Positions 8,612-17,927 are shown, counted from the stretch's first letter. The stretch: DNA of 64,000 nt from Pseudomonadota bacterium (GCA_018816735.1 JAHIVH010000099.1:1-64000); one strand, 5' to 3'. Numbers and translations: made by a program. Notes: generated by a model not told the origin, from the sequence alone.

Positions 8612-9212
8612 AACCTATAGAAAGATTATTACCGAAGGTGTTTTCAAAAATAATCCCATCGCCATACAGGTCCTGGGTATCTGTTCGGCACTTGCCGTGA
8701 CGGTGCAACTTAAAACCGCACTTGTCATGGGGATTTCCCTTACTTTTGTCACTGCCTTTTCAAATCTGATCATATCCATATTAAGGCACTGGATTCCGCG
8801 TAACATCAGGATTATTGTTGAGCTTACCATCATAGCGACTCTCGTCATCATCATTGATCAGGTGTTAAAGGCGTTTTTGTATGATATCAGCAAGCAATTG
8901 TCCGTATTTGTGGGATTGATCATCACGAATTGTATTGTCATGGGCCGTGCAGAGGCCTTTGCGCTTTCCAACCCGCCGTTCGCTTCTTTTCTGGACGGTG
9001 TTGGAAATGGTCTGGGGTATGCAATGATACTATCTTGTGTCGGGTTTATTCGTGAACTGTTTGGAAGTGGCAAGATTTTCGGTTTCAAAGTGGTTCCAGA
9101 CCTTTTCTATGCTGCAGGATATCAGGATATGGGACTGATGGTCCTTGCGCCAGGCGCGTTTATTGTCATAGGTCTTCTCGTCTGGATACAGAAAATAATG
9201 ACTAAGGAATAG
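8601..9212 (+). CDS. nqrD: Na+-translocating NADH:quinone oxidoreductase subunit D
   Basis: The product is a six-helix membrane protein whose core matches NqrD closely: NNPIAIQVLGICSALAVT, QVLKAFLYDISKQLSVFVG, IITNCIVMGRAEAFA and GNGLGYAMIL. Cys residues in VLGICSALAV and IITNCIVMG are the ones that, together with those of NqrE, ligate the intramembrane 2Fe-2S centre in characterised Nqr. I start at ATG 8601 (MANKTYRK, 203 residues), which fits the family length. An in-frame start at 8529 would lie deep inside nqrC. Confidence 0.93.
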   Translation: MANKTYRKIITEGVFKNNPIAIQVLGICSALAVTVQLKTALVMGISLTFVTAFSNLIISILRHWIPRNIRIIVELTIIATLVIIIDQVLKAFLYDISKQLSVFVGLIITNCIVMGRAEAFALSNPPFASFLDGVGNGLGYAMILSCVGFIRELFGSGKIFGFKVVPDLFYAAGYQDMGLMVLAPGAFIVIGLLVWIQKIMTKE

Positions 9213-9222
9213 GAATAATATC

Positions 9223-9834
9223 ATGGTCGATCTGATCAGCATAGGCGTCAATTCTGTTTTTATAGGAAACATCCTTCTCGCTTATTTTTTAGGGATGTGC
9301 TCTTTCCTTGCTGTTTCAAAAAATATAAATACAGCCATTGGCCTGGGTATGGCCGTGACCTTTGTTCTGGGCATTACCACACCGGCAAACTGGCTTTTGT
9401 ATCATTATGTTCTGGCTCCTTCCGCTCTTGCCTGGGCGGGTTTTCCCGGAACCGATTTAAGCTTTTTCAAATTTATCATGTTTATTGCTGTCATCGCAGC
9501 CATGGTACAGGCTGTGGAAATGATTATCGACCGGTTCTCACCTTCTCTCTACTCGGCCCTTGGCGTATTTTTACCCTTGATCGCCGTGAACTGCGCCATT
9601 TTGGGGGCTGCTCTTTTCATGATTGAAAGAAATTATACGCTGATGGAATCGATCGTTTATGGGGTGGGGTCAGGCACGGGGTGGCTTCTGGCGATTGTGA
9701 CCATGGCTGCCATACGGAAAAAGTTAAGATATGCAAATGTGCCAAAAGGCCTTGATGGCATGGGCATATCCATGATCATCACCGGATTGATGGCCATGGC
9801 ATTTATGCTGTTTTCTGGAATTACGCTTTCATAG
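9223..9834 (+). CDS. nqrE: Na+-translocating NADH:quinone oxidoreductase subunit E
   Basis: The 203-residue product is a six-helix membrane protein with typical NqrE motifs: FLGMCSFLAVSKN, LGVFLPLIAVNCAILGA, ESIVYGVGSGTGWLLAIVTMA and GLDGMGISMIITGLMAM. The two Cys in these motifs match the 2Fe-2S ligands shared with NqrD, and the NqrD/E pair forms a pseudo-symmetric ion-translocation unit. It starts 11 bp after nqrD. Confidence 0.95.
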   Translation: MVDLISIGVNSVFIGNILLAYFLGMCSFLAVSKNINTAIGLGMAVTFVLGITTPANWLLYHYVLAPSALAWAGFPGTDLSFFKFIMFIAVIAAMVQAVEMIIDRFSPSLYSALGVFLPLIAVNCAILGAALFMIERNYTLMESIVYGVGSGTGWLLAIVTMAAIRKKLRYANVPKGLDGMGISMIITGLMAMAFMLFSGITLS

Positions 9835-9890
9835 CAAGGGTTCAATCATGTGCAGGGCCTTTGAATGACGTCTTGATGATAGGAGGAGCG

Positions 9891-11108
9891 TTGATTTATC
9901 TCACGGGACTTACAGTATTTCTTGCGGTTATTCTCTTTTTGGTCGTCATGCTTTTAACCCTTGAGTCATTTCTGGTAAAAGCCGGGGACGTGGTCATCAC
10001 CATAAATGACGATACAGATAAAACGATCCGGACCAAAGCCGGAAAGCCGCTTTTATTTGCATTATCTGAAAAGAATGTGCTTCTGCCGTCAGCATGCGGC
10101 GGCAAGGGCTCGTGCGCCATGTGCAAATGTGTGGTGGAAGAGGGTGGCATGGAACCTCTGCCAACTGAACTCGCACAACTTTCCAGAAAAGAGAGAAAAG
10201 AACATGTCCGGCTGGCTTGCCAGCTGAAAGTCCGGGAAAATTTAAAAATAAAGGTTCCTGAAGAAATATTCAGCATCAGAAAATATGATGGGGTCGTTGT
10301 CTCAAATGAAAATGTGGCCACCTTCATCAAGCTTCTGGTCATGAAGCTTGACACTGGTCAGACCCTTGATTTCAAGGCGGGAAACTACATGCAGATCGAT
10401 ATCCCTGCCTATGATCTTTCTTTCAGCGAGTATGAGATCGGAGAAAGATTCAAAGCCTCCTGGGAACGGTTCGGGCTGACACGGATGATGGCGCATTCGG
10501 ATGCACCGGTGTTCAGGGCCTATTCTCTGGCCAATCCGCCTTCGGAAAAAGACGTATTGAAATTTACCGTAAGAATCGCAACGCCCCCTGCAGGCTCGAA
10601 GGATATTCCGCCGGGTGTCGGTTCTTCCTATATTTTTGATCTCAAACCCGGCGACAGAATCACCGTATCCGGTCCCTATGGTGATTTTTTTGTGAAGGAT
10701 ACCAAACGGGAGGTGTGTTTTATTGGCGGTGGGGCGGGAATGGCACCCATGAGAAGTCATATCCTGGACCAGCTTGAAGACAGAAAAACGGATCGCACAA
10801 CCACCTTCTGGTATGGGGCTCGGTCAAAACAGGAAATGTTTTTTGACGAGGAATTCAAGGCTCTGGAAGAAAAACACAATAACTTCACCTACCATGTGGC
10901 ACTCTCCGAACCGTTGCCTGAAGAGAACTGGAATGGCCTGAAAGGTCTTATCCATCAGTGCTTGTATGAAGAATATTTGGAATCCCATGATGATCCCACG
11001 GAAATTGAATATTATCTTTGCGGCCCGCCTATGATGATTGATGCTGTCCTTAACATGCTAGACGATTTGGGTGTTGAGCCGGATATGATCGCGTATGACA
11101 AGTTTTAA
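9891..11108 (+). CDS. nqrF: Na+-translocating NADH:quinone oxidoreductase subunit F (NADH dehydrogenase)
   Basis: NqrF accepts hydride from NADH. The product has an N-terminal membrane helix, a 2Fe-2S ferredoxin domain (ACGGKGSCAMCKC, later Cys in RLACQL), an FAD domain with RAYSLANPP, and the NAD domain with FIGGGAGMAPMRSH and YYLCGPPMM. It ends ..DMIAYDKF, close to the family C-terminus. The start is uncertain: TTG 9891 follows AGGAGG by four bases and gives about 405 residues with the usual short N-terminus. TTG 9861 and ATG 9876 are in frame but lack a ribosome binding site. The stop overlaps the stop of the convergent gene by four bases. Confidence 0.93.
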   Translation: MIYLTGLTVFLAVILFLVVMLLTLESFLVKAGDVVITINDDTDKTIRTKAGKPLLFALSEKNVLLPSACGGKGSCAMCKCVVEEGGMEPLPTELAQLSRKERKEHVRLACQLKVRENLKIKVPEEIFSIRKYDGVVVSNENVATFIKLLVMKLDTGQTLDFKAGNYMQIDIPAYDLSFSEYEIGERFKASWERFGLTRMMAHSDAPVFRAYSLANPPSEKDVLKFTVRIATPPAGSKDIPPGVGSSYIFDLKPGDRITVSGPYGDFFVKDTKREVCFIGGGAGMAPMRSHILDQLEDRKTDRTTTFWYGARSKQEMFFDEEFKALEEKHNNFTYHVALSEPLPEENWNGLKGLIHQCLYEEYLESHDDPTEIEYYLCGPPMMIDAVLNMLDDLGVEPDMIAYDKF

Positions 11109-13327
11109 ATATTGAGGGTAAGAAGTGTCGGCGCATTTAGCAGTTCATCTGTCATGGACGTGTCCGGATCTTTATTGTCAAGGCTTCCCATATCGCATAG
11201 TGTATCTGTAATCATTTTGATGCTTTTTTGTATATGACCGATGAACACACTTGGCCTCAACATTTCACCATAGCACCGCGTGTAGGCGTATATGCATAAG
11301 TCCTGCTCTGCCAGCTTTTCTGCCATGGAGATGATATCCTTCAACAGTTGAAGAACGGTTTTGATTGTGCCAACCGTAGGGGCAGGGTCCACATCCCAGA
11401 GAATCACCGCAAAACAGAAATAGATCGTGGGCCTGTAAGTTTCCAGAGATACCGCATCATTATGATTGGCGAAACTTTTCATGAGAATCTTTTCCAAAAA
11501 CAGCCGCTGTTCCTTTTCCGGAAGTTCGCTTCTTAAAAAGTTCAAGGAAACCAGAATATCCCTGCCAAATTCTCTGATCGTGTTGTCAGACAAATGAATC
11601 GGAAGATCTGCCCGGGTGAAGAACATGACATTCCTTTTCAACAGACGGGCCAGTACCTGTGTGCTGAAAAGAAGGTAAACCGATCGATAACCGGTGGCCG
11701 AAACCATCATGGCTTTTTCAAATATATCTGTTGCCATTTCAAGGCGCTCGAAAATAGTGTTTTTTGACTTTTCTACGTCAGATTTATTGAAATGCGCTTC
11801 CTTAATTGTTCTCATTTTTTTCAACATTATAATGGCTTTGGTAAGGCTGATGACGCCATATTCACAATAAAAATCCTCATCTAACAATCTGCAGTTTTCA
11901 AGAATGTATTCTGCCTCTTTTTCGGCCCGCTTGAAATGAATTTCCGACATATCTGATGACTCGGCTTCCGAGGCGAGGCTTCTGAAAATGACCATTCGAA
12001 GCGTTCTGGCATTCAGGCTTTTGGGGTCAATGCTCAATACCATGCGCAGAATTTCGTTTGCTTCAAAGAATCTTCGCCTGAAGAAAAACGTTTTGGCGAT
12101 TTCAATTCCCAGCATTGAATTGTGGGGAAATGCGAAGAACCGGGTAATGGTGTTGGGCTGGACCTCTATTTCGAGCTGTTCGGGAAAAAAGAGCAGCTGA
12201 TTCAGAACTTCAAGGGAAGAGGGATTGGTTTGCATGATGCTGTCTTCCAGCATGGCGGGTATGAAATCCCAGTAAATATAGCTCCAGAGACCTTCAATCC
12301 ACCAAATGTTGAGCGCTTCGCCATTGAATAATATGGTTTCTTTGGGTGTCTCGCAGAAAACAGCCCGGATATCGTTCATCAGCACGTATTGATGGGCATA
12401 ATCCGTCATCCGGATCACCGGATCACCAGGGAGTTTTGCATTGAGAATGGGAAGCAGGTAATTGTCCAGATTCTTAAAATCACCTGCGGCAATGCCAATG
12501 GATAAGAATCGGTTTTTGGTGCAGTATTCGGACATTGCCCACCGGATTGAAATCTGGTGGGCAATGGCGATCGCGTTTCTGATACAAGTCTGGTAGGATA
12601 TGGGGTTGTTGACCCCTTCCTCTTTCGGGAAGTCGATATATGATGTTGTGATATCATGGGATTTGACCTTACCCCAGTTCCCGGATGGCATGAGATCGAT
12701 GGCATTTCTGATATAGTCCTTGAGGTTATTTTTCAACCAGCCGGTTACCTGAAGATCAATCACGTCGCCCCGGCTTGATAAGGTGAAACCGATTCTGACG
12801 CCTTCTTTGAAATCCGTATTGCGTTTTGCTTCATTGCATAGTTTTAAAAAGGTTTCAAAGTTCCAGGCAGGCCCCAGCTCCGATCGTTCATATCCGATCC
12901 AGAAAGCGAGACTTCTTAATGTATTTCGCTTATGAGAAGTGTCTGCCGGTTCTTTTTTAAGTCTTGTCAACATGGTGTTGCTGACTTTGGGAAGGTCGAT
13001 CTGATATTTCAGGATCAGGAGGTTTATCCGGTCTGTCATGGTCCTTGCGGAGAGATTTGTCTTTAAAAATTCTTTTTTTCTTTTGAAAATTTCTTCCAGA
13101 TTCAGGTTTTTGGGAGGCGTGCATGTTCCATGATCGCGTTCATTTATGCGGATAAATTGTCTGAAAGCATCGCCATCATTTTTGTCTATGACCCCTTCGT
13201 TTGCAGCAAAGGCAATAAATGACTCAAGCGCTTTTTTATTAAAATTTTTCCGGGAAAAACTGTGAAGCGTTTCGAGCGTGGGAAAGACAGCAAGTATTGC
13301 AGCCGCAGCCTTTGGGTTGTTGCTCAT
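11105..13327 (-). CDS. uncharacterised 740-residue protein, possible HTH, degenerate cyclase and TPR-like parts
   Basis: I do not recognise this protein as a named family. Residues about 105-150 (LPKVSNTMLTRLKKEP, NTLRSLAFWIGYE) resemble an XRE-like helix-turn-helix. Residues about 250-330 contain FLSIGIAAGDF and, later, LPGDPVIRM, which resemble the second half of class III nucleotide cyclases (IGI-x-x-G and GD-x-V motifs), but the metal-binding Asp residues of the first half are not evident. The rest is helical and TPR-like (FEANEILRMVLSIDPKSLNARTLRMVIF is one repeat). No signal peptide or membrane helix is present, so it is probably cytoplasmic. It converges on nqrF. The domain guesses are inference. 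Confidence 0.75.
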   Translation of the reverse strand: MSNNPKAAAAILAVFPTLETLHSFSRKNFNKKALESFIAFAANEGVIDKNDGDAFRQFIRINERDHGTCTPPKNLNLEEIFKRKKEFLKTNLSARTMTDRINLLILKYQIDLPKVSNTMLTRLKKEPADTSHKRNTLRSLAFWIGYERSELGPAWNFETFLKLCNEAKRNTDFKEGVRIGFTLSSRGDVIDLQVTGWLKNNLKDYIRNAIDLMPSGNWGKVKSHDITTSYIDFPKEEGVNNPISYQTCIRNAIAIAHQISIRWAMSEYCTKNRFLSIGIAAGDFKNLDNYLLPILNAKLPGDPVIRMTDYAHQYVLMNDIRAVFCETPKETILFNGEALNIWWIEGLWSYIYWDFIPAMLEDSIMQTNPSSLEVLNQLLFFPEQLEIEVQPNTITRFFAFPHNSMLGIEIAKTFFFRRRFFEANEILRMVLSIDPKSLNARTLRMVIFRSLASEAESSDMSEIHFKRAEKEAEYILENCRLLDEDFYCEYGVISLTKAIIMLKKMRTIKEAHFNKSDVEKSKNTIFERLEMATDIFEKAMMVSATGYRSVYLLFSTQVLARLLKRNVMFFTRADLPIHLSDNTIREFGRDILVSLNFLRSELPEKEQRLFLEKILMKSFANHNDAVSLETYRPTIYFCFAVILWDVDPAPTVGTIKTVLQLLKDIISMAEKLAEQDLCIYAYTRCYGEMLRPSVFIGHIQKSIKMITDTLCDMGSLDNKDPDTSMTDELLNAPTLLTLNI

Positions 13328-13950
13328 AAAGGGCCCTCCTGATGGGCAATATACATTGTTTTATCATAAAAAGTTAATTTTTAATGAAACGTATATCAGA
13401 ATATTATCTGTTTTATAGGATAGATGTATATGGCAATATGAGGGGCTCATCGTCAAGTTGTTTTTTCTGTATATTCTATTTATCTGTAATATTTGTGTAT
13501 TGTCCTTATGTACAGAGACGGTTGATATGGTTTCAGTCACAAATCTGTCTTCATCCAGGTGGTATTTGCATAAAATGTTTCATACACAATCATGTTTTAT
13601 ATAAAATCCATTTTGAATTTTAAATAATTTTCACAGTAATCTGACATGATCATTATCTATCCGGCCCTGTTTGTTTTATGGAAAAATATGTTTTGCCGTG
13701 AAACAGACGTGTGTTTTGAAAGATTAATTTCGTAAATTAAATAATTTCAGCTATTTATTGACCAATGGCCCATAATTAACTATAGAAACAAAAACCGTGT
13801 TTGTATTTTTGACATGATCTCACTGTTTGACACGGATATATATTTTAAATATAGAATTTTTAAAATGGATTTATGTTCATAAATTTATTTTTACGTTTAT
13901 ATTTCATGCGTTTTTAATTCCACAGGTGGATAAATGAAGGGATGGCAATC
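13328..13950. other. AT-rich intergenic region upstream of the TRAP operon
   Basis: The 620 bp between the divergent 740-residue gene and the TRAP operon are strongly AT-rich. A 79-codon open frame at 13384-13623 has no ribosome binding site and an implausible composition, so I do not call it. The only signal I can support is the promoter candidate at 13827-13855. The length suggests room for regulatory sites or a leader, but I see no recognisable riboswitch. Confidence 0.5.
13827..13855 (+). promoter_or_regulatory. candidate sigma-70 promoter of the TRAP operon
   Basis: A perfect -35 hexamer TTGACA (13827-13832) is followed after 17 bases by TATAGA (13850-13855) in AT-rich DNA, about 95 bp before the dctP-like start. 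The perfect -35 and ideal spacing support it; the -10 matches four of six bases. Confidence 0.45.
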
Positions 13951-14988
13951 ATGAAAAGATGGCAGATTGTTTTGACAGTGGCTGTATTATTGGCGGGCAT
14001 TTCGTTTGGCAGCATGGAAACCCGTGCAGCAGACTACAAGTATGAATGGAAAATCGCAACGCTGGCGCCGGACGGTGTGGGCTGGGCCGTGTATGTCAAA
14101 AAAGTGCTGTTGAAACTCCTGAGCGAAAAATCCGATGATGAACTCCATATTGATGTTTACTGGGGCGGAACCATGGGAGACGATGAAGATTATATCTCCA
14201 AAATGAGAATCGGTCAGCTGGATGGCGGAGGACTCTCAGGTGCCGGCGTATTGATGGCCTGCCCTGAAATGTCTGTGCTGACACTGCCTTTTCTTTTTAA
14301 TGATTATGGAGAGGTGGACTACATTCGAAGCAAAATGCGGGGTAAATTCTCACAGCTTTGTGAGAAGAACGGCTATAAGATGTTGGTGTGGGGGGATCAG
14401 GATTTTGATCAGATCGTTTCAACAAAAATTGAACCCAGAACACCGGATGATTTTAAAAAAATCAAGGCGGTCAACTGGATTGGACCGATTGAGGCCGCTG
14501 TTTACCAGAAACTTGGCGCAAGCCCGATTCCTTCGAATGTGCCGGATGTTATCACCAATATGCGTTCCGGCGTCTGTGATATGGACATCGCCCCTTCCAT
14601 ATGGTGGGTAGGGGCACAGCTTTATACCATCACCAAATATATCAACCCTGTGAATATCAGGTACATGCCGATCATGATCGTGATCAAAATGGAAACCTGG
14701 AATAGCCTTCCCGACAAACATAAGAAGGCGATTGATTTCGAGATCGTTGACAACAAGCGGGAAGAGGAGTTCAACGCATTTGTCAGAAAAACCAATAAAC
14801 AATGCTACGATGCAATGGTCAAATACGGGGTCAAGGAAACCATCCTGACAGATGCTGAAAAAGAAAAGCTGAAAGAATTGACACGACCGGTATGGGATGA
14901 GTTCGTGGGCAAGGAATATCCGAAGGAAGCGTATGACGAAATTTTGAGCCTTCTTGCAGAATACCGGGCGGAAAAAGGCGTCAAGTGA
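13951..14988 (+). CDS. TRAP transporter solute-binding protein (DctP-like, TPAT type)
   Basis: The 345-residue product starts with a signal peptide (MKRWQIVLTVAVLLAG...ETRA-AD). The start ATG 13951 is preceded at the right distance by GAAGGG; ATG 13942 is an alternative. The mature part is a TRAP binding protein (WKIATLAPDGVGW, GGTMGDDEDYISKMRIGQLDG, LPFLFNDY). In canonical DctP proteins an Arg in a K-I-R-V-type strand before P-x-S binds the substrate carboxylate; here the equivalent segment is KIKAVNWIGP, without Arg. The operon ends in a TatT gene, as in the TPR-associated TRAP systems described in Treponema, whose binding proteins also depart from the standard ligand site. The substrate is unknown. 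Confidence 0.88.
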   Translation: MKRWQIVLTVAVLLAGISFGSMETRAADYKYEWKIATLAPDGVGWAVYVKKVLLKLLSEKSDDELHIDVYWGGTMGDDEDYISKMRIGQLDGGGLSGAGVLMACPEMSVLTLPFLFNDYGEVDYIRSKMRGKFSQLCEKNGYKMLVWGDQDFDQIVSTKIEPRTPDDFKKIKAVNWIGPIEAAVYQKLGASPIPSNVPDVITNMRSGVCDMDIAPSIWWVGAQLYTITKYINPVNIRYMPIMIVIKMETWNSLPDKHKKAIDFEIVDNKREEEFNAFVRKTNKQCYDAMVKYGVKETILTDAEKEKLKELTRPVWDEFVGKEYPKEAYDEILSLLAEYRAEKGVK

Positions 14989-15045
14989 TTTTAAGTCCTA
15001 ACGCTGAGGACCAGGTTTTTTTAAAACGAATGAAAGGTGTCTGGA

Positions 15046-15540
15046 ATGAAGTCATTTTTTGATGGGCTTGAAAACCTGAATACAGGTATTATCAAGCTGG
15101 AAAAGGTACTTGTCTGTACATGTGTACTGGTCATGATCTCAATCGCTTTCGGCCAGGTGATTTTGAGAAATACATTGTCCATGGGGTTATTATGGGTGGA
15201 GCACCTGACCCGGGTATTGATTTTGTGGGTGACCTTTCTTGGCGCATCTCTGGCCTCAAACGAGGGACGGCATATCAGCATGGATCTGATTACAAGATAT
15301 GCGACCGGCAATAAAAAAAAGGCATTTGAAAGCCTCTCCTCGTTAATTGTCATCGTTTGCTGCTATCTTCTTTTCATGACATCCCTTGACTATATCCAGA
15401 TACAGCGGGTCAACCACGTCAGCCAGATCTGGCCGGGGAGCCCGGACTGGATATACCTTCTGGTCATTCCGTATTTTTTTATCATTACCCTGTTCCGAAG
15501 CCTTATTCACATCAAACATAAGATTATGAACACGAACTGA
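15046..15540 (+). CDS. TRAP transporter small permease (DctQ-like)
   Basis: This 164-residue protein has four hydrophobic segments, as expected for the small membrane subunit of TRAP transporters. The segment LLWVEHLTRVLILWVTFLGASLASNEGRHISMDL carries the family hallmarks (E-x-x-x-R, then G-A-x-x-A and H-I-x-x-D), each visible here. ATG 15046 follows AAAGG at normal distance; a GTG at 15037 is in frame. It lies between the binding protein and the large permease and works with the latter in Na+- or H+-driven uptake. Confidence 0.9.
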   Translation: MKSFFDGLENLNTGIIKLEKVLVCTCVLVMISIAFGQVILRNTLSMGLLWVEHLTRVLILWVTFLGASLASNEGRHISMDLITRYATGNKKKAFESLSSLIVIVCCYLLFMTSLDYIQIQRVNHVSQIWPGSPDWIYLLVIPYFFIITLFRSLIHIKHKIMNTN

Positions 15541-15554
15541 GTGGTTACGACATT

Positions 15555-16859
15555 ATGGAAACAATTCTAATACTGGTTTTTATTCTTCTGGTTCTTTTTG
15601 GTGTGGCAATCGGAACACCTTTATTTTCCATCATCGGTGGTCTGGGGTTATATTTTTTTTCAAGTATCAACACGCCCACAAGTGTCATTATCGTGGAAAT
15701 CGGCAGAGTGGCAAACCTGCCCGGGATCATCGCCATCCCCTTATTTACATTTTCCGGTTATCTCCTGGCTGAAAGTCAGGCACCCTTGCGGCTGATCAAA
15801 TTATCACGGGCGTTTTTATCCTGGCTACCCGGTGGCCTTGGTATTGTCGTGCTTGTGGGTAGCGCCATATTTACGGCGATCACAGGTGCCAATGCCGTTG
15901 CCATCATAGCCATTGGCGGTATACTGCTTCCGGCATTGATCGGGTCCGGGTATGACGAGCGCTTCTCCCTGGGAATCGTGACGGCCTCGGGAAGCTTGGG
16001 CGTTCTTTTTCCCCCCAGTCTTGCGGTGATTATCTATTCTATTTTTTCCCAGACAGATATTGTTCTTTTGTTTATCGGCGGGCTTTTACCCGGCCTTCTG
16101 ATGATCGCCCTTTTGGGTATGTATACGGTATGGTATGCCAGACGGGCAAAAATGCCGAGCGAACCCCTTTCCCTCAAGAAAATTTTTGAAGCGACAAAAG
16201 AAGCCAAATGGGAGATCCCGTTGCCCTTCGTGGTTGTCGTGGGCATGTTCTCAGGCATCATCACGGTAGGGGAGGCTGCGGCAATTACAGCCGCCTATGT
16301 CATTATCGTGGAGTGTTTTTTGACCCGGGATGTGCCGTTTAATAAACTGACCCAGGTGATCATTGACAGCATGATGATGGCAGGGGCGTTGATGGTCATT
16401 TTCGGGCTCGCCCTTGGGCTCACGAATTTTCTCGTATTTCAGCATATCCCTGAGAAGATTCTGGACTTTTTGCAGCAGTATTTTACGAACAAGTATACGT
16501 TTCTTCTAGCCTTGAACGTGTTTCTTCTGATCGTGGGCTGCATGATGGACCTGTTTACGGCGATTCTTGTCGTCGTGCCGCTCATCCTTCCCATTGCCAA
16601 AAGCTATGGCATCGACCAGGTTCATCTGGGCGTCATTTTTCTTTCCAACCTGACCATTGGATTTTTAACACCGCCCATCGGCCTTGATCTGTTTATTGCA
16701 AGCATGAGATTCAACAAACCGGTTGTGGAAATATTCAGAGCGACCATTCCTTTTTTTATTATACTTGTAATCGCATTATTGATTATTACCTACTGGCCGA
16801 CCTTAAGCCTTATTCTGATTGATGTGATGGGCAAAAGACCGCCATTGATCGTGATATAA
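15555..16859 (+). CDS. TRAP transporter large permease (DctM-like)
   Basis: The 434-residue product is a polytopic membrane protein with about twelve hydrophobic segments and DctM motifs: GVAIGTPLFSIIGG, PGIIAIPLFTFSGYLLAES, TGANAVAIIAIGGILLPAL, SLGVLFPPSLAVIIYS and LTIGFLTPPIGLDLF. DctM proteins form the ion-coupled translocation channel. It starts 14 bp after the small permease and is certainly cotranscribed with it. Confidence 0.94.
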   Translation: METILILVFILLVLFGVAIGTPLFSIIGGLGLYFFSSINTPTSVIIVEIGRVANLPGIIAIPLFTFSGYLLAESQAPLRLIKLSRAFLSWLPGGLGIVVLVGSAIFTAITGANAVAIIAIGGILLPALIGSGYDERFSLGIVTASGSLGVLFPPSLAVIIYSIFSQTDIVLLFIGGLLPGLLMIALLGMYTVWYARRAKMPSEPLSLKKIFEATKEAKWEIPLPFVVVVGMFSGIITVGEAAAITAAYVIIVECFLTRDVPFNKLTQVIIDSMMMAGALMVIFGLALGLTNFLVFQHIPEKILDFLQQYFTNKYTFLLALNVFLLIVGCMMDLFTAILVVVPLILPIAKSYGIDQVHLGVIFLSNLTIGFLTPPIGLDLFIASMRFNKPVVEIFRATIPFFIILVIALLIITYWPTLSLILIDVMGKRPPLIVI

Positions 16860-16904
16860 TTTTGGGTGCAGACGTATAAATTAAAAAACAGAGGAGATAA
16901 TTAA

Positions 16905-17900
16905 ATGACCCCTTTGGCAATGTTGAAAAGACTGGTAACCGTGATGTGTATCCTGATTTTGATCCTCAGTGTGTCCGGGTGTACATCGCTCAGAAAGAAA
17001 ATGACGGCCAAGGCGATCGATGTGGGTGCCAACATGGCCGTGGATGACCTGCTTACCGCATCATTTAACATTCCGAGCGCCAGGCTTGCCAAAGAAGGCA
17101 TCCCCGGACAGGCATTCCTTGTCACACAGGTCACAGACGGCATGGCCCCCAATAGCTACAAGATGCTGGTGACCAACTCGCTTTTATACATGACATATGG
17201 TCTTCTGGTTGAGGATGAGGACCCTGAGTATGCGGTCGTCCTTTATGGTATGGGGAAGGAATACGGTATACGGGCATTACGGTTGAACAGGAAGGTCAAA
17301 AAATATCTGGACCAGGGGTTCAGGTTTTCACAACCCCTGAAATCGATAGAAGAGATGAAAAAGGAAAAGGGCGATAAAGAATTTGATTTTGAAAAGGATG
17401 TCAAACGCATTGTAGACTTTGCAAATGAAGATGACATCGAAGCCCTGTTCTATACCGGCACCAATATGGTCCTGAGCCTTTTTGTCAGGTCCATGCAGCT
17501 GGGGGATATGTCTGCCACCATCGATCTCGGGGATGTGATGGCCCTGATCAAGCGGGTGAATGAACTTGATCCGGAATATTTCTTTGGATTCGGTCAGCTT
17601 CTGGTTGCCGGATATAAAGCCTTTATCCCGCCGCTGTTCGATCCGGAAGGGGGTGTCGAGAATGCCACAGCAGCTTTTGATCTCACAAGCCGGATTACCG
17701 ATGGCAATCTGTTGATGGTCGACTATTTCAAGGCAAAACTCCTTGCCCCTGCCAAGAAGGATCCGGAAATGTTCGATGCCCTTGTTGAACGGATCTTGAC
17801 TGCCGATCCGAAAATACTGAAAGGCGGGGCGTTACTGAATGCCATCGCCCAGGAAAAGACAATGTATCTGAAAAAACAGAGAGGGGATTTGTTTCCCTGA
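16905..17900 (+). CDS. TRAP-associated TatT-family lipoprotein
   Basis: The 331-residue product has a lipoprotein signal peptide with lipobox SVSGC (Cys near residue 26), so it is probably membrane-anchored in the periplasm. The helical remainder, with NSLLYMTYGLLVEDEDPEYAVVLYGMGKEYG and later the motif ELDPEYFFGFGQLLVAGY, fits the TatT component family of TPR-type partners of TRAP binding proteins. In the described Treponema system TatT forms a complex with the binding protein. It follows GAGGAG and is the last gene of the transporter operon. It ends with a TGA; a small frame continues in phase afterwards (17928-18101). Confidence 0.85.
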   Translation: MTPLAMLKRLVTVMCILILILSVSGCTSLRKKMTAKAIDVGANMAVDDLLTASFNIPSARLAKEGIPGQAFLVTQVTDGMAPNSYKMLVTNSLLYMTYGLLVEDEDPEYAVVLYGMGKEYGIRALRLNRKVKKYLDQGFRFSQPLKSIEEMKKEKGDKEFDFEKDVKRIVDFANEDDIEALFYTGTNMVLSLFVRSMQLGDMSATIDLGDVMALIKRVNELDPEYFFGFGQLLVAGYKAFIPPLFDPEGGVENATAAFDLTSRITDGNLLMVDYFKAKLLAPAKKDPEMFDALVERILTADPKILKGGALLNAIAQEKTMYLKKQRGDLFP

Positions 17901-17927
17901 AGACCGTCACATAAAAAGGTTGAAAAA

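Noticed and set aside
5360..11108. Identification of the six-gene cluster as an Rnf complex because of the 4Fe-4S motifs in the first subunit
   Set aside because: Subunits C to F, the F-subunit domain order (2Fe-2S, FAD, NAD) and gene order are those of Nqr, and no RnfB-type ferredoxin is present.
13384..13623. A 79-codon frame in the AT-rich region before the TRAP operon
   Set aside because: It has no ribosome binding site, an odd composition rich in Cys, Phe and Tyr, and no family resemblance.
17898..17900. tatT stop TGA as a second selenocysteine codon, since the frame continues in phase
   Set aside because: There is no Cys-containing motif around the TGA, TatT reaches its normal length there, and the following codons up to 17928 do not look like part of the same protein.
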